Below, in pieces: positions 55,511 through 63,943 of a stretch of DNA of 64,000 nucleotides. Source of the DNA: Arthrobacter glacialis (GTDB lineage: Bacteria; Actinomycetota; Actinomycetes; Actinomycetales; Micrococcaceae); NCBI RefSeq assembly GCF_002909445.1, contig NZ_PPXC01000003.1, forward strand, positions 310,001-374,000, given 5' to 3'. Made by a program: the position numbers and the translations under genes. Each line of letters opens with the position of its first letter. Positions within the stretch are counted from its first letter, which is position 1. The notes beneath the pieces were generated by a model. It saw only the letters and a list, made by a program, of their open reading frames with translations, did no database searches and had not been told where the DNA came from.

Positions 55511-56386
55511 ATGGGTCAAAGCATTGAATTCGGCAGGTTCCTCTCCGCCATGCGGTCCCGGCTGCAGCCGGAGCCGGGGGCCAACCTCACAAGCCGCCGT
55601 GTTCCGGGGTTGCGCCGCGAGGAGGTGGCCCGGCTGGCGGACGTGTCCACCGACTACTACACGCGGCTTGAGCAGGGCCGCAACATCCACCCGTCCCGCT
55701 CCGTGCTGACGTCGGTGGCCCGCGCCCTGCAATTGAACGACGCCGAATCCGCCCACATGTTCGACCTCCTGGAGAACTGTGGAGGGCAGGCCACCAACCC
55801 GCCCCCGGCCCAGCGGGTGCGCGCCTCGATGCGCCAGCTGTTGGACGCGGTGGGTGACGTGCCCGCCGTCGTGCTGGGACGGCGAACTGACGTGCTGGCG
55901 AGCAACCGCATGGCCCGCCTGCTCTTTGCCGACTTCCCCGCCATGGCGCGGGAGCAGCGCAACTACACGCGGTGGATCATGCTTGACCCGGCCGCACGGG
56001 TCCTGTTCCGGGACTGGCACGCGGCAGCCTCGGATGCCGTGGCCACGTTGCGTGCCGACATTGGCCGGCACCCGGGAGACCCCGCGGCCACGGCGCTCGT
56101 GGGCGAACTTGCCGTCAACAGTGAGGAATTCCGCCAGTGGTGGGCGCGGCACACGGTGACCCGCAAATCCTCCGGCACCCTGGGCCTGCACCACGGCGTG
56201 GTGGGGGACGTGGACATTGACTTTGAGCACCTGTTATTACCCGACGATCCCGACCAGAGCCTGCGCATCTACACGGCCAAGAACGGCTCCCCCACCCTGG
56301 ACGCACTCAAACTGCTCTCCTCGTGGGGCGAGAGTTCCACACCCTTGAGCCATCCGCTTTCCAACTCCAGCGAAGGAACCACCTGA
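55511..56386 (+). CDS. XRE-family regulator with MmyB-like ligand domain
   Basis: 291 residues from ATG 55511 (MGQSIEFGRFLSAMRSRLQP). The helix-turn-helix is at about 25-85 (RRVPGLRREEVARLADVSTD; YYTRLEQGRNIHPSRSVLTS), followed by the MmyB-like domain (AVVLGRRTDVLASNRMARLL; HTVTRKSSGTLGLHHGVVGD), thought to bind fatty-acid-like ligands in related proteins. Such regulators usually sit beside the oxidoreductase genes they control; here they are the aldo/keto reductase on either side and the SDR gene. GGGGCA upstream is a weak ribosome site. Confidence 0.9.
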   Translation: MGQSIEFGRFLSAMRSRLQPEPGANLTSRRVPGLRREEVARLADVSTDYYTRLEQGRNIHPSRSVLTSVARALQLNDAESAHMFDLLENCGGQATNPPPAQRVRASMRQLLDAVGDVPAVVLGRRTDVLASNRMARLLFADFPAMAREQRNYTRWIMLDPAARVLFRDWHAAASDAVATLRADIGRHPGDPAATALVGELAVNSEEFRQWWARHTVTRKSSGTLGLHHGVVGDVDIDFEHLLLPDDPDQSLRIYTAKNGSPTLDALKLLSSWGESSTPLSHPLSNSSEGTT

Positions 56387-56388
56387 GC

Positions 56389-57360
56389 ATGTTGTACTCA
56401 CATTTGGGCCGCAGCGGCCTGTCAGTATCCAAGCTGTGCCTGGGCACCATGAATTTTGGTCCGCACACCGAGGAAGCCGACGCCCACGCCATCATGGATC
56501 AGGCGCACGGGGCCGGGCTGAACTTCTTTGACACGGCCAACGCCTACGGCGGCTCCGGGCGCCGCGGCTGGACCGAGGAGATCCTTGGCCGCTGGTTTGC
56601 CCAGGGCGGCGGGCGGCGTGAACGGACGGTGCTGGCCACCAAACTGTACGGCGACATGGGCGATTGGCCCAATGAGGGAAAACTGTCCGCGCTGAACATC
56701 CGCCGAGCCCTGGATGCAAGTCTCAAGCGGATGCAAACCGACCACATTGACCTGTACCAATTTCACCACGTGGACAGGGACACACCGTGGGATGAGATTT
56801 GGCAGGCCATGGATGTTGCCATCCAACAGGGCAAAGTCCTGTACGCGGGCAGTTCCAACTTTGCCGGCTGGCACCTGGCCGCGGCGCAGGAGGCTGCGGC
56901 GCGCCGCCCCATCACGGGCCTGGTCAGCGAGCAGTCCATCTACAACTTGTTGCAGCGCAGCGTGGAACGGGAGGTCATTCCGGCCGCCGAGCACTACGGG
57001 CTGGGCCTGCTCCCGTGGTCGCCCCTGCACGGCGGATTGCTGGGCGGGGTGTTGCAAAAGGAGTCCGACGGCGTACGCAGGTTAGCGGGCCGCGCCGCCG
57101 AGGCATTGGAGAAGTCACGTGACGCCATTGCCGCCTTTGAATCGTTTGCGGCGGAACTGGGCCATGCCCCAGGAGACGTGGCGCTCGCGTGGCTGCTGCA
57201 CCAACCGGCCGTGACGGCACCCATCATTGGGCCACGCACCTCCGCCCAGCTGGATGCCGGCCTGCGGGCCCTGGAGGTTTCCCTGGACGCGGCAGCCCTG
57301 GCCCGGCTCGATGAAATCTTCCCCGGCCCCAAGACGGCGCCGGAGGACTACGCGTGGTGA
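56389..57360 (+). CDS. Aldo/keto reductase (YhdN/Kv-beta type)
   Basis: 323 residues from ATG 56389 with AAGGAA upstream, two bases after the regulator stop. Family features: YSHLGRSGLSVSKLCLGTMN, the catalytic FFDTANAYGGSGRRG (Asp, Tyr), VLATKLYGDMG (Lys) and DHIDLYQFHHVDRDTPWDEI (His). It belongs to the larger AKR class acting on various aldehydes, different from the one at 54499. Its stop overlaps the start of the SDR gene by seven bases (57354-57360), so the XRE, AKR and SDR genes form a tight unit. Confidence 0.92.
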   Translation: MLYSHLGRSGLSVSKLCLGTMNFGPHTEEADAHAIMDQAHGAGLNFFDTANAYGGSGRRGWTEEILGRWFAQGGGRRERTVLATKLYGDMGDWPNEGKLSALNIRRALDASLKRMQTDHIDLYQFHHVDRDTPWDEIWQAMDVAIQQGKVLYAGSSNFAGWHLAAAQEAAARRPITGLVSEQSIYNLLQRSVEREVIPAAEHYGLGLLPWSPLHGGLLGGVLQKESDGVRRLAGRAAEALEKSRDAIAAFESFAAELGHAPGDVALAWLLHQPAVTAPIIGPRTSAQLDAGLRALEVSLDAAALARLDEIFPGPKTAPEDYAW

Positions 57361-58361
57361 CCCTGGCCGGCGGCCCTGCAGTGCCCGGTCCCCGTGTCTT
57401 GTTCATGGGCGGCACGGGAATCATCAGCTCGCACGCCGTGGCCCTCGCCGTGGCACAGGGATTCACGGTGACGGTGCTCAACCGGGCGGCGAGTTCCGTG
57501 CGTCCGGTGCCGGCCGGCGTCGAGCTGCTGGTGGCTGATGCCCGGGACACCGCGGCCGTTGCCGCAGCCTTGGGCACCCGGACTTTCGACGTTGTTGCCG
57601 ACTTCATTACGTACCTGCCGGAGCAGGCACGGGCTGCCGTGGAAATGTTCCGTGGCCGGACCGGGCAGTACTTGTTCATCAGCACCGCATCGGCCTACCA
57701 GAAACCGCCGGCCCGCCTTCCCATCACCGAATCGACGCCGCTGCGAAACTCCTACTGGCAGTATTCACGGGACAAGATTGCCTGCGAGGACGTTTTCACG
57801 GCGGCGTACCGGGAGGACGGATTCCCGGTCACCATGGTGCGGCCGTCCTCCACCTACGACCACACCAGGCTGCCGCTGCTTTTTGGCTGGACGGATGTGC
57901 ACCGCATGCGCGAAGGCTTGCCGGTGGTGGTGCACGGTGACGGCACCACTCCGTGGACCCTGACGCATGCTGCGGACTTCGCTGTGGGCTTTGTGGGGCT
58001 GTTCGGCCTCCCCGTGGCCGGCGAAGCATTCACCATCACCTCCGACGACGTGCTGCTGTGGGACGCCGTGTACCGCAGTGTGGCGGCGGCCGCCGGCGCG
58101 CCTGAACCCCAGCTGGTGCATGTGGCCAGCGACCGCATTGCCGGCCTCGCACCGGAGCTGGGGCCGGGGCTGCTGGGCGACAAGTCCCATCCGGCCATCT
58201 TCGACAACGCCAGGATCAAGTCCCTTGTACCGTCTTTCACCACCCGGACCCGCTTCGCCGATGCCGTCCGGGCGACCCTGGCATGGCATGACGCGCACCC
58301 TGAAGCCCGTGTGGTTAGCCAGGAATTCATGGCGCTCTCGGACAGGCTGGCAGGGTTGTAG
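57354..58361 (+). CDS. NAD-dependent epimerase/dehydratase-type SDR protein
   Basis: 335 residues from GTG 57354 (GTG 57357 is equally possible), overlapping the reductase stop. An extended-SDR nucleotide site reads PRVLFMGGTGIISSHAVALA, and the active-site region YWQYSRDKIACEDVF carries the Tyr-x3-Lys pair (YSRDK). The rest resembles plant CSP41/isoflavone-reductase-like and actinobacterial sugar epimerases (WTLTHAADFAVGFVGLF). The substrate is unknown. It is last in the XRE-AKR-SDR unit. No terminator hairpin is obvious in the 80 bp that follow before the mod operon. Confidence 0.88.
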   Translation: MVTLAGGPAVPGPRVLFMGGTGIISSHAVALAVAQGFTVTVLNRAASSVRPVPAGVELLVADARDTAAVAAALGTRTFDVVADFITYLPEQARAAVEMFRGRTGQYLFISTASAYQKPPARLPITESTPLRNSYWQYSRDKIACEDVFTAAYREDGFPVTMVRPSSTYDHTRLPLLFGWTDVHRMREGLPVVVHGDGTTPWTLTHAADFAVGFVGLFGLPVAGEAFTITSDDVLLWDAVYRSVAAAAGAPEPQLVHVASDRIAGLAPELGPGLLGDKSHPAIFDNARIKSLVPSFTTRTRFADAVRATLAWHDAHPEARVVSQEFMALSDRLAGL

Positions 58362-58387
58362 CAGGATCCGGGCCACGCATGAGACGA

Positions 58388-58422
58388 ATTTGCGGAGCCA
58401 TTACCCCTTTCAATCCGCAAAT
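58388..58422. promoter_or_regulatory. Perfect inverted repeat upstream of the mod operon
   Basis: ATTTGCGGA (58388-58396) and TCCGCAAAT (58414-58422) are exact complements, 17 bp apart, ending 19 bp before the ATG of the regulator gene. A -10-like TATAGA (58428-58433) follows, eight bases before the ATG. The repeat is placed to act as an operator, or its right arm as an activator site next to the polymerase. Confidence 0.6.
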
Positions 58423-58441
58423 GAGGATATAGACTGCGGTC

Positions 58442-58852
58442 ATGACTCTCATACGCGTTTCCGAGGCAGCCCGGTTCCTGGGCGTCAGTGACGACACCGT
58501 GCGCCGCTGGCTCGAGAACGGCACGCTGCACGGCAGCCAGGACCAGCAGGGCAAAATGGTGATTGACGGCGTCGAGCTGGCGGCTCTGGCGAAGAAGCAG
58601 TCCCAGCTGCCGCAGGACCCCACGGGGATCGGCAGCTCAGCCCGCAACCGCTTTGTGGGGCTGGTGACCAACATTGTCATGGACAAGGTCATGGCCCAGG
58701 TGGAACTTCAATGCGGCCCGTTCCGGGTGGTCTCCCTCATGAGCAGCGAAGCTGTCAGGGACTTGAAACTTGAGCCTGGTTCAGTGGCGACGGCCGTGGT
58801 GAAATCCACCAATGTCATCCTTGAAGTGCCTCACCCAGGGAGCGAATCATGA
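58442..58852 (+). CDS. HTH-Mop molybdate-responsive regulator
   Basis: 136 residues from ATG 58442. The N-terminal 55 residues are an excisionase/MerR-type helix-turn-helix (IRVSEAARFLGVSDDTVRRW), and residues 65-132 are a Mop/TOBE domain (SSARNRFVGLVTNIVMDKVM; VSLMSSEAVRDLKLEPGSVA) that binds molybdate. No strong ribosome site exists and a -10-like TATAGA ends eight bases before the ATG, so translation is probably leaderless. Such proteins are the actinobacterial counterpart of ModE. It overlaps modA by ATGA (58849-58852) and likely controls the operon through the inverted repeat upstream. Confidence 0.9.
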   Translation: MTLIRVSEAARFLGVSDDTVRRWLENGTLHGSQDQQGKMVIDGVELAALAKKQSQLPQDPTGIGSSARNRFVGLVTNIVMDKVMAQVELQCGPFRVVSLMSSEAVRDLKLEPGSVATAVVKSTNVILEVPHPGSES

Positions 58853-59724
58853 AGCTTTTCGCCATGGAATCCGCTGGCCCGAACGTTCTGGGTGCGAACC
58901 GCCTGCGCATGAGGCTGCGCCTTGGGGCAGCGGCTGCCCTGCTGGCCCTTGTCCCACTGGCCCTGGGCCTGGCCGGCTGCGCCCCGGCAGGACCGCCCGG
59001 GACAGACACAACCTCGGGGGCCGGCAGCACTCCGGTCGTCTCGGAACTTTCCGGCACCCTGAACGTCTATGCCGCTGCTTCCTTGAAGGAAACCTTCACG
59101 GAATTGGCTGCCCAGTTCCAGGCCCAGCATCCCAAGGTCGAGGTTTCTTTGAGCTTTGACGGCTCCTCCACCCTTGTCACGCAAATCAGCCAGGGCGCAC
59201 CGGCGGATGTTTTCGCCTCGGCGGATACGGCGACCATGACCAAGCTCAGCGATGCCGGACTGGCCCAGGGCTCCCCTGTGGACTTTGCCAGCAACGTCCT
59301 GACCCTTGTGGTGCCGCCGGGCAATCCGGCCAACATCAACAGCTTTGCCGACGTTGCCAAGCCGGGCGTGAAACTGGTGGTTTGCGCACCCAAGGTTCCC
59401 TGCGGCGCCGCCAGCACCTCTGATGCCGCCAGTGCCGGATTGATGCTCAAGCCTGTCAGCGAGGAGCTTTCCGTGACAGGTGTCCTGGGCAAGGTCACCT
59501 CCGGGGAGGCCGACGCCGGACTGGTCTATGTCACGGACGCCAAGGCTGCCGGAGCAAAAGTCCTGAGCATTCCCTTGGACCTGCCCAAGCCCACCGTCAA
59601 CCATTACCCCATTGCCGCCGTCGAATCTTCCAAGGCAGGGCAGCTGGCACAGGGATTTATCGCCCTGGTGACGGGTGCGCAGGGGCAAAAGGTGCTCCAG
59701 GATGCCGGCTTTGGCGCCCCCTAG
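58849..59724 (+). CDS. modA: Molybdate-binding lipoprotein ModA
   Basis: 291 residues. A twin-basic start, a hydrophobic segment and lipobox LGLAGC (Cys near 44) give a lipid-anchored extracellular protein. The ModA fold is clear: [49 protein letters not shown] and a late [13 protein letters not shown] that contacts the oxyanion. It captures molybdate or tungstate for ModBC. Translationally coupled to the regulator upstream and overlapping modB by 23 bp. Confidence 0.95.
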   Translation: MKLFAMESAGPNVLGANRLRMRLRLGAAAALLALVPLALGLAGCAPAGPPGTDTTSGAGSTPVVSELSGTLNVYAAASLKETFTELAAQFQAQHPKVEVSLSFDGSSTLVTQISQGAPADVFASADTATMTKLSDAGLAQGSPVDFASNVLTLVVPPGNPANINSFADVAKPGVKLVVCAPKVPCGAASTSDAASAGLMLKPVSEELSVTGVLGKVTSGEADAGLVYVTDAKAAGAKVLSIPLDLPKPTVNHYPIAAVESSKAGQLAQGFIALVTGAQGQKVLQDAGFGAP

Positions 59725-60559
59725 GCCGGCCGCTCAGCGGCGGCGTTCGTGGGGCTACACGGCAGTCCCGCGCTGGATCTACGCGGTGGCGGCAGTCGGT
59801 GCCTTGTTCATTCTGCTGCCGCTGATGGGCATGGTGTCCCAAGTCAAGTGGGGCCAGTTTCTGGCGCTTATCAGCTCGGAGTCGTCACTGGCTGCGCTGC
59901 TTCTGAGCTTGAAGACGGCCACCGCCAGCACTTCCCTGTGCATTATTTTTGGTGTTCCCCTGGCTCTGGTGTTGGCGCGGGCGCAGTTTGTTGGGCAGCG
60001 TGTTTTGCGGGCCTTGATTTTGCTTCCCCTGGTGGTGCCGCCCGTGGTGGGTGGACTGGCGCTGCTCTACACCTTTGGTCGGCAGGGCTTGCTGGGGCAG
60101 TCCCTGCAGGTTTTGGGCATTGAGATTGCGTTTTCCACGGCCGCCGTTGTCATGGCTCAGACGTTCGTGGCCCTGCCCTTTCTGGTGCTGAGTCTGGAAG
60201 GCACGCTGCGCACGGCAGGGCAAAAGTATGAGGCGGTTGCCGCCACCCTCGGTGCACGGCCCAGCACTGTCCTGCGCCGCATCACACTGCCCCTGGTGCT
60301 GCCTGGTCTGGTCTCCGGTGCGGTGTTGGCGTTTGCCCGCAGCCTGGGTGAATTTGGTGCGACCTTGACCTTTGCGGGGAGTTTGCAGGGCGTCACCCGC
60401 ACGCTTCCCTTGGAGATATACCTGCAGCGAGAAACGGATCCGGAGGCTGCTGTGGCCCTGTCCTTCCTGCTCATCGCCGTGGCCGCCGTTGTGGTGACTG
60501 TGACCTACCGCGTGCCGAAATCACCGCTTCGCGCGCTGCTGGCCGGGCCGGCGTCATGA
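59702..60559 (+). CDS. modB: Molybdate ABC transporter permease ModB
   Basis: 285 residues from ATG 59702 ([20 protein letters not shown]), inside the 3' end of modA; the frame has an earlier start at 59675 but the shorter one is preferred. Five to six membrane helices and the EAA loop ([20 protein letters not shown]) are present, as in the ModB family ([20 protein letters not shown]). It forms the membrane channel for molybdate. The stop overlaps the modC start as ATGA (60556-60559). Confidence 0.94.
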   Translation: MPALAPPRPAAQRRRSWGYTAVPRWIYAVAAVGALFILLPLMGMVSQVKWGQFLALISSESSLAALLLSLKTATASTSLCIIFGVPLALVLARAQFVGQRVLRALILLPLVVPPVVGGLALLYTFGRQGLLGQSLQVLGIEIAFSTAAVVMAQTFVALPFLVLSLEGTLRTAGQKYEAVAATLGARPSTVLRRITLPLVLPGLVSGAVLAFARSLGEFGATLTFAGSLQGVTRTLPLEIYLQRETDPEAAVALSFLLIAVAAVVVTVTYRVPKSPLRALLAGPAS

Positions 60560-61617
60560 CGCTGGAGTTCAGGGCCGCCCTCGCCGCCCGGACCATGGAC
60601 GTGTCCCTCACGGTGGGGCCCACGGAAACCGTTGCCGTGATGGGTCCCAATGGTGCGGGGAAATCCTCCGTGCTTCAGGTTCTGGCGGGGCTGCTCAAGC
60701 CCGATTCCGGCCACGCCACACTGGACGGGCGGTCCTTGTTCGAGCTCTCCCCCGGCACCACCTGGCTGCCACCGCATGCACGCGGGCTGGGCGTTCTGGC
60801 CCAGGATCCCCTGCTGTTTCCACACCTAAGCGTCTTGGACAACGTCGCCTTTGGCCCGCGCAGCCAAGGCCTGGGCAAGGTGGCAAGCCGGGAAGCCGCC
60901 CGGCATTGGCTTGGCGAAGTGGGCGCCATGGAGCTGTCCTCCCGGCTGCCCGCCCAGCTCTCCGGCGGGCAGGCGCAACGGGTGGCCCTGGCCAGGGCAC
61001 TGGCCACCGACCCCGAGCTGCTGCTGCTCGATGAGCCCATGGCGGCCCTGGATGTCAACCACGCACCGTTCCTGCGCAGCCTGCTCAAGCGCGTACTGGC
61101 CGGCCGCCGCGCGATCATCGTGACCCACAGTGTGCTGGATGCCCTTCTGCTCGCGGACCGGATAGTGGTGATGGATGGCGGGCGCATCGTTGAATCCGGC
61201 ACCACCTCTACGGTCCTGGCCCACCCCCGCAGCGCCTTTGCCGCGTCCCTGGCCGGCCTGAACGTGCTGCAGGGAACCCTCAACGGTCCCTCGCTCCTCA
61301 TGGACGACGGCGTGCTGGTCACCGGACGCCCCAGCTCCGTGCCCCCGGTACCCCCATCGGTGGGCGGGCAGGACGGCATGGCCGCGTTCCCGCCGTCGTC
61401 CGTGTCAGTGTTCCTGACCCCGCCCCACGGGAGCCCGCGTAATGTTTTTAAGGTCCGTGTGACCGAGCTGGAGCCGCACGGGGATCACATCCGGGTCAGG
61501 GCAGCTCGCTTGTCCGCCGACATTTCAGCCGCGGCCACGGCCGAGCTGGCCCTCGAGCCGGGCTCCGAGGTGTTCTTCGTGGTCAAGGCCGCAGAAGTAG
61601 TCCTGTACCCGGCCTAG
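60556..61617 (+). CDS. modC: Molybdate ABC transporter ATPase ModC with C-terminal Mop domain
   Basis: 353 residues. Walker A ([20 protein letters not shown]), signature ([20 protein letters not shown]), Walker B ([12 protein letters not shown]) and the switch His ([12 protein letters not shown]) are intact. The last 65 residues ([40 protein letters not shown]) are a Mop/TOBE domain that can bind molybdate and lower transport when the cell is replete. It is last in the mod operon. The convergent aminotransferase gene ends only 10 bp away. Confidence 0.95.
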   Translation: MTLEFRAALAARTMDVSLTVGPTETVAVMGPNGAGKSSVLQVLAGLLKPDSGHATLDGRSLFELSPGTTWLPPHARGLGVLAQDPLLFPHLSVLDNVAFGPRSQGLGKVASREAARHWLGEVGAMELSSRLPAQLSGGQAQRVALARALATDPELLLLDEPMAALDVNHAPFLRSLLKRVLAGRRAIIVTHSVLDALLLADRIVVMDGGRIVESGTTSTVLAHPRSAFAASLAGLNVLQGTLNGPSLLMDDGVLVTGRPSSVPPVPPSVGGQDGMAAFPPSSVSVFLTPPHGSPRNVFKVRVTELEPHGDHIRVRAARLSADISAAATAELALEPGSEVFFVVKAAEVVLYPA

Positions 61618-61627
61618 CTCTTAGCCG

Positions 61628-62725
61628 CTACACCTTCGCGATGGCTTCCTTGAGCGCCGCGAGGACGAACACCACTGAAGCGTTGTTGGCGTTGGGGCCC
61701 ATCATGCCAATGCGCCACACCGAAGAGGCGAATTGGCCCACGCCGGCACCGATTTCCATGCTGAAGTTCTTCAGCAGGTAGGCGCGCACGGCGGCGGAAT
61801 CAACCCCCTCGGGCACGCGGACAGTGGTCAGCGACGGCAGCCGGAAACCCTCGGCAGCGAACAGATCCAGGCCCATTTCCTCCAGACCGTCCTGGAGCGC
61901 CAGGCCTGCTGTGGCGTGCCGGGCCCGGACGGCGTCGAGCCCCTCCCCCAGCACCCTGGCAAGGCCGGCCTGCAAGCTGGCAATCATGGGCACCGGGGCC
62001 GTGTGGTGGTACGTTCGCTGGCTGCCGCCGGCAGTCCCCACGTAGCCGCCGAGCAGGCCCAGATCCAGGTACCAGGACTGCGGGTCCTTGACGCGTCGCT
62101 CAAATGCGGCGTCGGAAATGGTGAACGGGGACAGGCCCGGCGCCACGCCTAGGCATTTTTGCGTGCCGGCGTAGCCCACGTCGATGCCCCAGTCGTCGGC
62201 GAGCAGTTCCAGGCCCCCGATGGAGGTGACGGCGTCGGTGACGAGCAGGGCGTCGCCCTTGAGACGGCCCAGCGCGGCAATGTCGGAGCGCACGCCCGTG
62301 GATGTTTCGGCATGGACTGCGGCAATGACTTTGGGGTTTGGGTGAGCGGCGGCCACACGCTCGGGGTCGATGGGCTGGCCCCATTCGTGGTCCACCCGAA
62401 CCACCTCGGCCCCGGTGCGCCGCGCCACCTCGCACATGCGCTCGCCAAAGAGCCCGTTGACAGCCACCACGGCAACATCCCCGGCACCCACTGTGTTCAC
62501 GAATGCCGCCTCCATGCCGGCCGAACCGGTCCCGCTCAGCGGCAGGGTGCGGGCGTTGTTCGTGCCCCAGACTTGGCGCAGCCCGGCGCAGGTGTTGTCC
62601 AGCACCTCAAGGAACAACGGATCCAGGTGCCCCAGCACAGGATGGCCCAGCGCCTCAATGGCCTCCGGGTAACAATTGCTGGGGCCGGGGCCGAACAGAT
62701 GGCGGAAAGTCAGCGGGCGGGACAT
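61628..62725 (-). CDS. Alanine-glyoxylate/serine-pyruvate type PLP aminotransferase
   Basis: 365 residues. Fold type I signature: FRHLFGPGPSNCYPEAIEAL at the start, GSAGMEAAFVNTVGAGDVAV, the Asp of DALLVTDAVTSIGGLELLAD and the PLP lysine in DVGYAGTQKCLGVAPGLSPF near residue 190. Enzymes of this class transaminate glyoxylate with alanine or serine. Its Ser/Gly-type substrate is inferred only. ATG at 62725 has GGAG upstream (GAGGAGTTGCC on the minus strand). A terminator lies upstream at 62856-62886. Confidence 0.9.
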   Translation of the reverse strand: MSRPLTFRHLFGPGPSNCYPEAIEALGHPVLGHLDPLFLEVLDNTCAGLRQVWGTNNARTLPLSGTGSAGMEAAFVNTVGAGDVAVVAVNGLFGERMCEVARRTGAEVVRVDHEWGQPIDPERVAAAHPNPKVIAAVHAETSTGVRSDIAALGRLKGDALLVTDAVTSIGGLELLADDWGIDVGYAGTQKCLGVAPGLSPFTISDAAFERRVKDPQSWYLDLGLLGGYVGTAGGSQRTYHHTAPVPMIASLQAGLARVLGEGLDAVRARHATAGLALQDGLEEMGLDLFAAEGFRLPSLTTVRVPEGVDSAAVRAYLLKNFSMEIGAGVGQFASSVWRIGMMGPNANNASVVFVLAALKEAIAKV

Positions 62726-62925
62726 GGCAACTCCTCATGGGGTGGCGGATCACTCACTCCAAGGGTACGTCCGTGGCGGTTTCGTGTGGCATCTCGCGGG
62801 ATCCGTGTGTCCGGCCGCTGCTGATTTGCGGGCGGGTTTCTGGGCCGGGAAAACGAAAAACCCCCGGCCGTTAGGCCGAGGGTTTTCCTCATCTGGTTGC
62901 CCTTTCGAGTGCTGACTTAAAAACT
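62726..62925. other. 200-bp gap holding a terminator
   Basis: Between the aminotransferase start and the HTH gene there is only the hairpin at 62856-62886 and no gene I can support. No tRNA or attachment-site repeat was recognised. Confidence 0.5.
62856..62886. terminator. Hairpin with T/A tracts
   Basis: AAAAACCCCCGGCC (62856-62869 approx.) pairs with GGCCGAGGGTTTT (62874-62886) with one mismatch, loop GTTA. T-rich on the plus strand, A-rich on the other, so it can work for either direction; the plus gene it would end is not in view. Confidence 0.75.
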
Positions 62926-63327
62926 ATGCAGCGCCTGTCGGCTGACCTCTGTAAAGTGACGGCTGACGAACTATCCCTAGATCTAGCGGAAGATGGCGCT
63001 ACAGCGTCACCTCGGCAGCATCTACTGAACGCTGACGAGGAAACACAGGTTGTCGCCATGTACCTGGCCGGCGTCACCGCCAAGGATGTGGCGGCAAAAT
63101 TTGGTGTCCACAGACTGACTGTCAGCCGGGCGGCGCGACGGGCTGGCGGCCGGGTTGGACGTGAACCATTGACGGAACGAGAAGTTGAAAAGGCTGCGAC
63201 CTCATATACGTCAGGTATGTCTATCGCGGCCGTTGCCAAGGAACTGTCACTCCCCCGCGAAAGCATCCGGCGGCAGCTCATCGTGGCTAGCGTCGAGATG
63301 CGGGCTAAAGATCGGACCCGTGAATAG
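62926..63327 (+). CDS. Small protein with two helix-turn-helix repeats (recombinase-tail-like)
   Basis: 133 residues from ATG 62926; no ribosome site is visible. Residues 38-66 (ETQVVAMYLAGVTAKDVAAK, GVHRLTVSRAARRAG) and 80-112 (EVEKAATSYTSGMSIAAVAK, LSLPRESIRRQL) are two helix-turn-helix units of the resolvase/transposase tail type. It may be a regulator or accessory protein of a mobile element. No transposase or integrase is in view. Codon use and base composition around it are less regular than in the core genes. A 130-codon frame on the other strand over the same span (62889-63281) is less likely, because the plus frame carries coherent HTH patterns. Confidence 0.6.
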   Translation: MQRLSADLCKVTADELSLDLAEDGATASPRQHLLNADEETQVVAMYLAGVTAKDVAAKFGVHRLTVSRAARRAGGRVGREPLTEREVEKAATSYTSGMSIAAVAKELSLPRESIRRQLIVASVEMRAKDRTRE

Positions 63328-63341
63328 TCGAGTGCCCGCCC

Positions 63342-63827
63342 CTAGTACTGCTCTGACTTGTCTTTGGCTTCGTTTCTTTCCCTCACGATCCGGTCGGCCA
63401 TTTCGAAGTAAATCCGGCTGAACTTGTCGCAGTCGATGTGGGGATTGGCTACGACCCTGGTGCGCACGTTGGAGGCATCACCCCGGCGCCTTTGTGCGCG
63501 AGTCACCTCTACTGGAGCCATAGCAGCAAGGCGTTGCTGGATATCGATCTGTTCCAGGAGCTCGGCGTACGCCTTGCCTGCCCGATTGGGTTGGGACAAG
63601 TCGTAGATCGGGACGGCCTGGAATTGTTGGCGCAATTCCAGATCCGACAGATTGTCAGCGCTGAGGCAGTAGTTGTGAATCTCCCATTGCTTGATGGCGC
63701 TGATGCAGGAGAGCAGTAACTTCTTCTCAGTCCAAATTTCATACAGCTGATGGTGGCGGGAGCAGTATGTATCGACGGCGTCGCGTGGCATGCATTGGTA
63801 CTCGGCTTTCTGGCCGTAGCATGACAC
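63342..63827 (-). CDS. Unknown protein with N-terminal Cys/His cluster
   Basis: 161 residues from GTG 63827 (TTG 63830 is an alternative). The first 25 residues hold Cys and His in the order SCYG, QCMP, TYCSRHHQ, which could bind zinc. After that come a mostly helical part (LYEIWTEKKLLLSCISAIKQ; NLSDLELRQQFQAVPIYDLS) and a basic middle (EVTRAQRRRGDASNV), ending in an acidic-basic helix. It matches nothing I know. It is convergent with the HTH gene, 14 bp apart, and may belong to the same accessory segment. Confidence 0.55.
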   Translation of the reverse strand: MSCYGQKAEYQCMPRDAVDTYCSRHHQLYEIWTEKKLLLSCISAIKQWEIHNYCLSADNLSDLELRQQFQAVPIYDLSQPNRAGKAYAELLEQIDIQQRLAAMAPVEVTRAQRRRGDASNVRTRVVANPHIDCDKFSRIYFEMADRIVRERNEAKDKSEQY

Positions 63828-63943
63828 CAACGATTGAATCTTACGAGCATGAACACGTCCACCAGATACCGTCAGCAGTTAACAGAATAATCGCAGTGTG
63901 CCATACTACGGACAGCATTCGGCAGCGAGTGATGAGGAATTTT

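Noticed and set aside
62889-63281. 130-codon minus-strand frame opposite the double-HTH gene
   Set aside because: Ser/Arg/Ala-rich shadow; the plus frame has two coherent HTH patterns.
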